Shown here: positions 54,116 to 61,597 of the stretch, piece after piece
How positions within the stretch are numbered: position 1 is the first letter of the stretch
Layout: each line of letters starts with the position of its first letter
Assembly (NCBI GenBank): GCA_900541965.1
Contig: UQLN01000002.1
Span: 1-64,000 of the forward strand
Reading direction: 5' to 3'
Origin: an uncultured Parabacteroides sp.
Lineage (GTDB): Bacteria; Bacteroidota; Bacteroidia; Bacteroidales; Tannerellaceae
Length of the DNA stretch: 64,000 nt
Made by a program: the position numbers and the translations under genes
The notes under the pieces: model-generated
The model's input: only the letters and a program-made list of their open reading frames with translations
Told to the model about the DNA's origin: nothing
Databases searched by the model: none

Positions 54116-57100
54116 ATGATGAAAAAGTTAACTTTTATCTTGCTTTTCTTCTTTGTGGGGATTAGTATGATTGTTGCCCAAACTAAGAAAGTAGAGGGTA
54201 CGGTTACTTCCGCAGACGACGGATTACCAGTTATCGGAGCATCCATCGTTGTAAAAGGAACAACGGTCGGAACAGTAACAGATACCGATGGTAGATTTAC
54301 TCTGGAAGTGCCGGATGGAGCCAAAATTCTCCAGATTTCTTTTGTAGGTATGAACACACAAGATGTGGCAGTAAAACCTAAAATTAATGTCGTTCTTCAA
54401 TCCGACACTCAGGATTTGGAAGAAGTTGTAGTTACAGCACAAGGACTTACCCGTCAACAGAAATCTTTGGGTTATGCCACCCAACAACTAAAAGCAGACG
54501 AACTGGTTCAAACCCGCCAGACTGACTTAAACAATGCATTGGTTGGTAAAGTTTCCGGTGTACGTTTCTTAGGTGGTTCCGGTGCAAAATTCGATGCCGG
54601 TAAAATTGTATTACGTGGTACCAGCGGATTAACAGATGCAGGTGGTAGCGAACCTATTTATGTAGTAGACGGTGTCATTGCAAATGCCAACTCCATCAAT
54701 ATGGACGACGTTGAATCCGTAAATGTACTGAAAGGCCCGGCCGCAACTGCATTGTATGGTGCACGTGGAGGTAACGGTGCAATTATTATCACAACCAAAG
54801 GACTTACTGGTGATAAGATGGAATTTAATGTAAGCCACACGCTTTCATTTGAAACTCCGTATATCCATGCAAAACTTCAAGACCAATACGGTGGTGGATA
54901 TTATGGTGCCGATGGAGAATTGGATGTATTCAATTATGACCCGAGCATACATCCGGCTTATTTGCAACAAATGAATGGAAAAGCTTACTATGATTTTGGT
55001 GATGACGCCAGTTGGGGACCCAAATTTGACGGACGTGAATATGCTCCCTGGTATTCATGGGATCCTACTCATCCTTTATTCGGTCAGACTGAAAAATGGG
55101 AAAACCGTATGAATCTGAAAGATTTGTTCAACACAGGTGTGTCCAACACAACAAACCTTTCATTTGCCCGTTCCGGCAAAGATTATATGTCTCGCATTTC
55201 TTTTACAAACTCAGCCCGTACAGGTATTACCCCGAACAGTGACGCTATCCGTCGTTTCTTATCTGTGAAAACACAGTTCAAACCGGTAGACCGCTTAACT
55301 GTCAATTTGGATTATAAATATACCTATCGTAAGAATCATAACGCAGCACAGGAAGGTTATGGTGGAACCGGTAATGCACTTTATTCATACATCCAATGGG
55401 GACATACCAATGTCGATCTAAGCCAGTTAAAAGATTTCCGCCGTCCTGACGGTACATTCTATACTTGGAATATCAACGGACCGACAAACCTGACTCCGGC
55501 ATATCATGAAAACCCATATGCTTTGTTTGAAACAATCAACAGAGATGAAATATACCAGTGGAATGTTTTCAATGCTGATGCATCTTTAGACATTATCGGA
55601 AACTTAAAAGCAGGTATCCGTGTAAACGGAAACATCCGTAATTATTTCTATGATTTATCTGTACCTTTCAACATCTTGGGTGAAACACCAAGACTGGAAG
55701 AAGAACAGAACTCTATCATCGATATCCAGACACAAGGACGTTTGACATGGAATGACCATTTCATCGACAATCGTCTTTCAATCGATGCTGCTTTATTCCT
55801 TGAAGCCAGAAATTATTCCTATAAACGTACGTTAGCAAAAACAACAGACGGTTTGTTCCAGGATGAATTCTTCAGTACAGCAGGTTCAGTTGGTAAACCG
55901 GAAGGAACAACTATAAAAACATACCAGAAAGACCGCAGTATTTTCGGAACAGGAACAATCGGATGGGATAACACCTACTATCTGGATTTCTCATTACGTA
56001 ATGACTGGACATCTACCTTGCACCCGGACAAAAACAGTTATTTATACGGAGGTGTTTCTGTTGCTGCAATCGCAAGTAACTGGATTAAAAACGCTGAATG
56101 GCTGGACTTTTGGAAACTGCGTGCATCTATGGCACAAGTTGGTTCTACGATGTCTGCTTATAACGTATATCCTACTTATAAAGTAAAAGACGGTAGTGGT
56201 AATCTGATAAAATACGGTTCTTTCTCTAATATGTGGTACGATCCGAACCTGAAAGATCCTTATATCAAACCGACTATCTCAACGTCCTATGAAGTAGGTA
56301 CGGAATTCCGTATGTTCAAGAACCGTTTCTGGGGAGACTTCAACTTCTATAACCGTGATTCCAAAAACCAGATTATTAATGTAAACACGACTCCTGCCAG
56401 TGGTTATACTTCCCGCAAATTGAATGCTGGTTTAATCCGCAACCGTGGTATCGAAATCTCTTTGGGAGGTGCACCTATACAGACAAAAGACTGGACATGG
56501 GAAATCAATGCTAATATTTCAAAGAATAGCAATACATTGGAAGAACTTGCCGAAGGTGTAGATGAGTATCGTATTACTTACTATGGTTTAGGAGCCTCTT
56601 ATGTTTATTCTTATGCAGAAGTCGGCGAACCGATCGGTGTAATCCGTGGTTCTTCCTGGACTAAAGACCCGAACGGAAATATCATTATGAAAAAATCTGG
56701 CAATCCGTCAATAGGAGAATATTATCCGGTACCGAAAACAAACTCTTTGGATGTATTAGGCAATGTACAACCAGACTTCACCGGAGGTTTCTCTACCTCT
56801 CTTCGCTTCAAAGATTTCCGCCTGGCAGCTTCATTTGACTTCCAGATTGGAGGTAGCCTGGTTTCCTTCACTAACTTAAACGGTAATGGTTCCGGTTTAT
56901 TAGAAGAGACTGCCGGCCTAAATGATAAAGGCAATCCTATTCGTAATTCCGTTGCCGATGGTGGTGGTGTAAGAGTTGATGGTGTTGTAGACAATGGAGA
57001 CGGAACATATACTCCGGTAAGTTCATATGTAGACGCACAATACTATTACCAATCTCTCCGTTCCACAATTTTGGAAGGATCCGTATATGATGCAAGTTAT

Positions 57101-57337
57101 TTGAAAATGCGTGAGTTGTCTATTACTTATGATGTACCGGCTCCTTTCTTACAGAGAACACGTACAGGCATCAAGAAAGCAAGCGTTTCATTTGTTGCAC
57201 AGAACCCCTGGTTGATTTATTCCGGAATTCCTAATGTTGACCCATCTGAAGCAGGTGCCGCATATTGGAACTATATCGAAACCGGCCAGGCAGCTTCTAC
57301 CCGCTCATTCGGATGCACAGTAAGTCTTACATTTTAA
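54116..57337 (+). CDS. SusC/RagA family TonB-linked outer-membrane transporter (second)
   Basis: The product has 1073 residues from ATG 54116 (ATG 54119 is equally possible); both give the signal peptide MKKLTFILLFFFVGISMIVAQ. A carboxypeptidase-like domain (about 25-100; GLPVIGASIVVKGTTVGTVTD) precedes the TonB-box stretch LEEVVVTAQGLTRQQKSLGYA and a plug with GSEPIYVVDGVIANANSINM and ALYGARGGNGAIIITTKG. A barrel follows, ending FGCTVSLTF. It differs from the first SusC in the GLTRQQKSLGYA segment, typical of the subgroup that pairs with SusD_2-type lipoproteins. Ligand unknown. Confidence 0.95.
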   Translation: MMKKLTFILLFFFVGISMIVAQTKKVEGTVTSADDGLPVIGASIVVKGTTVGTVTDTDGRFTLEVPDGAKILQISFVGMNTQDVAVKPKINVVLQSDTQDLEEVVVTAQGLTRQQKSLGYATQQLKADELVQTRQTDLNNALVGKVSGVRFLGGSGAKFDAGKIVLRGTSGLTDAGGSEPIYVVDGVIANANSINMDDVESVNVLKGPAATALYGARGGNGAIIITTKGLTGDKMEFNVSHTLSFETPYIHAKLQDQYGGGYYGADGELDVFNYDPSIHPAYLQQMNGKAYYDFGDDASWGPKFDGREYAPWYSWDPTHPLFGQTEKWENRMNLKDLFNTGVSNTTNLSFARSGKDYMSRISFTNSARTGITPNSDAIRRFLSVKTQFKPVDRLTVNLDYKYTYRKNHNAAQEGYGGTGNALYSYIQWGHTNVDLSQLKDFRRPDGTFYTWNINGPTNLTPAYHENPYALFETINRDEIYQWNVFNADASLDIIGNLKAGIRVNGNIRNYFYDLSVPFNILGETPRLEEEQNSIIDIQTQGRLTWNDHFIDNRLSIDAALFLEARNYSYKRTLAKTTDGLFQDEFFSTAGSVGKPEGTTIKTYQKDRSIFGTGTIGWDNTYYLDFSLRNDWTSTLHPDKNSYLYGGVSVAAIASNWIKNAEWLDFWKLRASMAQVGSTMSAYNVYPTYKVKDGSGNLIKYGSFSNMWYDPNLKDPYIKPTISTSYEVGTEFRMFKNRFWGDFNFYNRDSKNQIINVNTTPASGYTSRKLNAGLIRNRGIEISLGGAPIQTKDWTWEINANISKNSNTLEELAEGVDEYRITYYGLGASYVYSYAEVGEPIGVIRGSSWTKDPNGNIIMKKSGNPSIGEYYPVPKTNSLDVLGNVQPDFTGGFSTSLRFKDFRLAASFDFQIGGSLVSFTNLNGNGSGLLEETAGLNDKGNPIRNSVADGGGVRVDGVVDNGDGTYTPVSSYVDAQYYYQSLRSTILEGSVYDASYLKMRELSITYDVPAPFLQRTRTGIKKASVSFVAQNPWLIYSGIPNVDPSEAGAAYWNYIETGQAASTRSFGCTVSLTF

Positions 57338-57357
57338 AATTAAGGAGAATTACAGAT

Positions 57358-58839
57358 ATGAATAAAATTAAATTAATGATATTAGCTTTAGCCGGAATGA
57401 TAACTGTTACCGGCTGTGGAGATTTTGGTGATACGAATGTGGATCCGAATAACCCATCCAAGCCTGATACACGCTTTCTGTTTTCTTATGCGTGCAAAAA
57501 GGTTCCCACTCTGTCTATGGTCAGCACATTTAACCCATGGACACAAATTTATCCTCAATATGTTTCAGAAGGTAAATCAATCCAGTTTACAAACTTTTCA
57601 CAGCCGCAGTTTGCAACTACAAGTTACTATACTGAGACACTGCGTAACCTGGAAGGTATCATTAAACTAAACACAGACGAAGAAACAAAAAATGAGTCGT
57701 ATGTTGTTCAGCTCGGGTCGGCAGCCAATCAGATTGCCGCTTGTAGAACATTGCGTGCGCTCTTTTATATGAGTTTGACCGATGCTCAGGGCATGGTTGC
57801 CTATTCGGAAGCATTAAAGGGTGATGATGCCAACTTTACACCTAAATACGATTCACAGGAATCTATCTATACAGACCTGGATAAAGAATTAACTGAAGCA
57901 TATGCACAGTTTGACGCATCCAGTTCATTAGATAAGAATTTCGATATTTTATATGCCGGCAATATCTCTAACTGGAAAAAGTTAAATGCCTCTATCCGTA
58001 TGATGATGGCAATCAAACTGAGCGATGTTGCACCCGGAGTAGGTAAAGAACGTTTTGCAAAGGCATATACAGACGGCGGCATGACAGACAATGACGAAAT
58101 GCTGGTTTACAAATATCTGCAAGAAACAGCCAATCAAAACCCGATGTATGACAACATGGTTGTTTCCGGACGTAAAGATTATGCTCCTTCAAAAACAATC
58201 CTCGATCAGCTATTGGCCTACAACGACCCGCGTATTCACGCTTATGCCGTTCCAAACTCTCTGGGAGAGTATAAAGGCGTTCCTTTCGGGCTTATTCAGG
58301 CAGACGTTACAAATTATAAAGATTGTGCAGCTTTTGCTGAACGTTATTACCAACAGAATTCACCGGTTGTTGTAATCTCTCCGTCGCATATCCTGCTTAT
58401 CGAAGCAGAAGCCGCTGTACGTGGCTGGATCAATGCCGATCCTGCTGATTTATATAAAGCCGGCATTACAGCTTCTTTCGCTCAATATGATGATATCGAC
58501 GAACTGAAAAATCCGGAAGAAGCAGCTGAAACTTATTGTGCTCAAGCTGATATCAAATTTGAAGGTACCGATGCCCAGAAAATTGAAAAAATTGCTATGC
58601 AACGTTGGTTGGCAAACTTCATGCAGAACGGTTTCGAAGCATGGTCTGACTGGAGACGTCTGAATGTTCCGAAGTTAAAAGTAGGTCCGAACGCATTGGT
58701 AGACCATATACCCTACCGCATGACTTACAGCGCACCGGATTATAATACCAACATGGATAATTATAATGCAGCTGTAGCAGAGCAAGGACCAGACAATATC
58801 GAAACTCGCGTATGGTGGGATGTAGCTCCCAATAACTAA
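57358..58839 (+). CDS. SusD-like lipoprotein (SusD_2 type)
   Basis: The product has 493 residues from ATG 57358, 20 bases after susC; the lipobox is TVTGC (Cys at about 19). NVDPNNPSKPDT near residue 30 and SVYTDLDKELTEAYAQF-like helices fit the SusD-like_2 family that binds nutrients at the cell surface. The C-terminal half has SPSHILLIEAEAAVRGWIN and the MQRWLANFMQNGFEAWSDWRRL block. It ends at a terminator. It pairs with the preceding transporter. Confidence 0.92.
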   Translation: MNKIKLMILALAGMITVTGCGDFGDTNVDPNNPSKPDTRFLFSYACKKVPTLSMVSTFNPWTQIYPQYVSEGKSIQFTNFSQPQFATTSYYTETLRNLEGIIKLNTDEETKNESYVVQLGSAANQIAACRTLRALFYMSLTDAQGMVAYSEALKGDDANFTPKYDSQESIYTDLDKELTEAYAQFDASSSLDKNFDILYAGNISNWKKLNASIRMMMAIKLSDVAPGVGKERFAKAYTDGGMTDNDEMLVYKYLQETANQNPMYDNMVVSGRKDYAPSKTILDQLLAYNDPRIHAYAVPNSLGEYKGVPFGLIQADVTNYKDCAAFAERYYQQNSPVVVISPSHILLIEAEAAVRGWINADPADLYKAGITASFAQYDDIDELKNPEEAAETYCAQADIKFEGTDAQKIEKIAMQRWLANFMQNGFEAWSDWRRLNVPKLKVGPNALVDHIPYRMTYSAPDYNTNMDNYNAAVAEQGPDNIETRVWWDVAPNN

Positions 58840-58920
58840 AGAATGTCATTAATTTATGAGATATATAACCAAAACATGACATTTTAAACACATTTTTTAA
58901 ACACATTTTTAGACACACTT

Positions 58921-58957
58921 AATCTGGACCAGTAGAGAATACTCGTCCAGATTTTTT
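58921..58957 (+). terminator. Terminator of the second susCD operon
   Basis: Arms AATCTGGAC (58921-58929) and GTCCAGATT (58945-58953) precede a run of T. The bases 58840-58920 and 58958-59108 hold no gene. Confidence 0.85.
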
Positions 58958-59108
58958 TCCTTTTCAAAAAGAGCAACGCCCCCAAGTCTGCCAAGACTTC
59001 TACTATAATAAATGCTTATAATACAATTATATCACCTACAAAAACAGATATATGGAGATAGCCATCGATAAATGTGTGGATTCTTACGTTACTAAAAATA
59101 AACTTATC

Positions 59109-59618
59109 ATGAAAATATTATTTATTATCATTTTTGTAAGTCTATTCAATATAGTAACACACGCACAAAAGTCCCAGTATTTTTTAATAGAGAAAAATAC
59201 TCATTCTGTTTACATATTACCACAAAAACTATATCTACCAGAAATAATCGGTCCATTAGACAACAGGTTTACCGTGAAAAAAGATTTAAAACCGCTAATG
59301 GATAGCTGCTCATTATATTTAAATGAAGCATTCGAAGGCATTGAACTTAATGCAGAAGATTTAAAGGCATTCCATCATACAACATTTTCTTTATTTTTTG
59401 ATAAAAATATAGACATAATATACTATAGATTCATTATTATAGGTCCAACATATGCTAAAAACATATTAAAATGGGAAAAGCAATTACATAGATTTACACA
59501 AAAAATAAACTCGTTAAATCTCAAACCTTATATCGAAATACAGAATAAATCTTTATTCAAACGTGTAGAATTAAGTACTGGAGATTTAGGAAGGAAATTC
59601 AAAAATAAAAAGGAATAA
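59109..59618 (+). CDS. Secreted protein, tandem family copy 1
   Basis: The product has 169 residues from ATG 59109, chosen because it gives the signal peptide MKILFIIIFVSLFNIVTHAQ shared by the next two genes; an in-frame ATG at 59052 would extend it pointlessly. The mature part starts KSQYFLIEK and contains LKPLMDSCSLYLNEAFEGIEL, LKAFHHTTFSLFFDKN and ILKWEKQLHRFTQ. I do not recognise the family. One cysteine is conserved across copies. It is AT-rich relative to the window. The gap to copy 2 is 39 bases. Confidence 0.75.
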   Translation: MKILFIIIFVSLFNIVTHAQKSQYFLIEKNTHSVYILPQKLYLPEIIGPLDNRFTVKKDLKPLMDSCSLYLNEAFEGIELNAEDLKAFHHTTFSLFFDKNIDIIYYRFIIIGPTYAKNILKWEKQLHRFTQKINSLNLKPYIEIQNKSLFKRVELSTGDLGRKFKNKKE

Positions 59619-59657
59619 CAAATCATCAATAATTATTAACCTACAAATAACAAAATC

Positions 59658-60635
59658 ATGAAAACATTATTTATTATCACTTTTATAAGTCTATTCAGCA
59701 TACAAACATATGCACAAAAGTCGCAGTACTTCTTAATTAAGGAAGATTCCTCAGAAATAGTACCCAAAGACCTTCATTTACCAGAGATAACAGGTCCGTC
59801 AGATAACAGTGTTACTCTAAAAGGGAATCTAAAACCGCTAATGGATAGTTGCTCATTATTTTTAAATGAAGCATTTGATGGCATTGAACTTAATACAGAA
59901 GATTTAAAAGCATTCCATCATACAACATTTTCTTTCATCTTTGATAAAGATGGAAAAATGATATACTATAGATACACTGTTATAGGTTCGAAATATACTA
60001 AAGATATATTAAAATGGGAAAAACGATTATATAAATTTGCACAAAAGATGAAATCGCTCAATCTTAAACCTTATATCGAAATACGGGACGAATCGTTATT
60101 CAAACGTGGATCATTTAATATTGGAGATTTAGGAAGAAAATTTCAAAACAAAAATAAAGGACAAACATCATCTTATTTTATAATTGAAAAATCAAAATCA
60201 GATACAATCTTGTATTTAAAACCGAAAGACCTTGTATTAAAGGAGATCGACTCATCCCATGACAATCGATACTGGTTTATAAATCCCAAAGAAATGAAAA
60301 TAGTATTAGATTCGTTGATACAACAATCTTTTGAAGGATTAAATCTAAAAGATATATGCCTATTGGATCATTTAAATTTCGTTGCTTATTTTGATAATCA
60401 ATACAATTTGATATATTATCAATACTATTTTCCCAAAAAGCATGCAGATAAACTAAAGAATATAGATAAACAATTGTATAAATTCACTCAAATGCTCAGA
60501 CAAATAGACATTAAGTCTTATATCAAAATACATAATGAGAAGTCATTCAAACAAGCAAGTTTTGGCATTATCAACTTTAAAGATAAATACGAAAATAAAT
60601 ATTCTAATAAACCTAATGGTTCGTTAAATAATTGA
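59658..60635 (+). CDS. Secreted protein, tandem family copy 2 with internally duplicated domain
   Basis: This is a 325-residue protein. Residues 1-172 match copies 1 and 3 closely (signal MKTLFIITFISLFSIQTYAQ, then KSQYFLIKE, DSCSLFLNEAFDGIEL, KAFHHTTFSFIFDKDGKMIYYRY). Residues about 176-315 repeat the same domain in diverged form: SSYFIIEKS, LKPKDLVLKEI, QQSFEGLNL, DHLNFVAYFDNQYNLIYYQYYF, KQLYKFTQML. So it is a two-domain version made by fusion or internal duplication. Function unknown; export to periplasm or outside is inferred from the signal. Confidence 0.78.
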   Translation: MKTLFIITFISLFSIQTYAQKSQYFLIKEDSSEIVPKDLHLPEITGPSDNSVTLKGNLKPLMDSCSLFLNEAFDGIELNTEDLKAFHHTTFSFIFDKDGKMIYYRYTVIGSKYTKDILKWEKRLYKFAQKMKSLNLKPYIEIRDESLFKRGSFNIGDLGRKFQNKNKGQTSSYFIIEKSKSDTILYLKPKDLVLKEIDSSHDNRYWFINPKEMKIVLDSLIQQSFEGLNLKDICLLDHLNFVAYFDNQYNLIYYQYYFPKKHADKLKNIDKQLYKFTQMLRQIDIKSYIKIHNEKSFKQASFGIINFKDKYENKYSNKPNGSLNN

Positions 60636-60734
60636 TTAAAATCTGATAATACATCCTCTATAAATATCATTTATTAGCATATAATATATCACTAAAAAAA
60701 CAGACAAATAGAAAAACACAAATTAAAACTCATT

Positions 60735-61256
60735 ATGAAAACATTATTTATCATCACCTTTATAAGTCTATTCAACATACTGGCGTATGCACAAAAGTCG
60801 CAGTACTTTTTAATAAGAAAAGACTCCTCCGAAATAGTACCCAAAGACCTATTCCTTCCAGAAGTAACAGGTCCGTCAGATAGTAGATTTACTCAAAAAG
60901 GAAATCAAAAACAACTAATGGATAGTTGTATATTGTTTTTTAATGAAGTATTTGATAGAGTTGAACTTACCGCGGAAGATATAAAAGGATTCCATCATAC
61001 AACATTTTCTGTCACTTTTGATAAAGAAGGGAAAGTTATATATTATAGATATATTATCATAGGTTCAGGTCACACGAAGAATCTATTAAAATGGGAGAAA
61101 CAATTATATGAATTCGCACAAAAAATGGCTTCTATCAATTTTAAACCTTACGTTGAAATACACAATGAACCTCTATTCAAGTATGGCACATTAAGTATAG
61201 GACGATTAGATAGGAAATTCAAGAATAGAAACTCTGCGAACCTTAATACAAAGTGA
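60735..61256 (+). CDS. Secreted protein, tandem family copy 3
   Basis: This is a 173-residue protein with signal MKTLFIITFISLFNILAYAQ, nearly identical to that of copy 2. The mature part keeps KSQYFLIRKDSSEIVPKDL, LPEVTGPSD, MDSCILFFNEVFDRVEL, GFHHTTFSVTFDKEGKVIYY and LLKWEKQLYEFAQKM. The tail NRNSANLNTK is unique. The three copies share over half of their residues by eye, so they come from recent tandem duplication. No family recognised. Confidence 0.77.
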   Translation: MKTLFIITFISLFNILAYAQKSQYFLIRKDSSEIVPKDLFLPEVTGPSDSRFTQKGNQKQLMDSCILFFNEVFDRVELTAEDIKGFHHTTFSVTFDKEGKVIYYRYIIIGSGHTKNLLKWEKQLYEFAQKMASINFKPYVEIHNEPLFKYGTLSIGRLDRKFKNRNSANLNTK

Positions 61257-61597
61257 TATAAAATAACCTTATTTTTATTGGAGAATAAGCACTTAAGACG
61301 TTCAAAATGCCCTTCTCCATTAAGTTCAGACCCCCATCTGGACGGTACTGAGACCTGGGTCTCGATGCCATCCGGATGAGGATCTGAATAATAACAAACA
61401 CCTATATTATTGTAAATAAACAAACTACATTACTAAAAAAGCATCTTATGTATACAACAATAGATGAGAGTATGATGGTAGCCTGATAGTTCAAAAACAC
61501 AACCATCATACCATCAACAGCATGAAAATAAACTTGTTATACAAAAAGATGATAGTATGACAGTATAAATTGTGAACACGCATAAGTATCCCGGTTG
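61257..61597. other. Intergenic stretch with a 60-base near-palindrome
   Basis: No gene is supported here. The main feature is a near-perfect palindrome at 61327-61386, listed separately. The rest is AT-rich. 61488-61561 contains loosely repeated ACCATCATACC/ATGATAGTATGA-like words. The converging yfhO gene ends at 61598 without a clear T-tailed terminator. Confidence 0.5.
61327..61386. repeat. 60-base near-palindrome
   Basis: Arms of 29 bases (61327-61355 and 61358-61386) match as reverse complements at 22 positions; all seven differences are C/T type. The centre is GAGACCTGGGTCTC. It lies between convergent genes. Confidence 0.75.
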
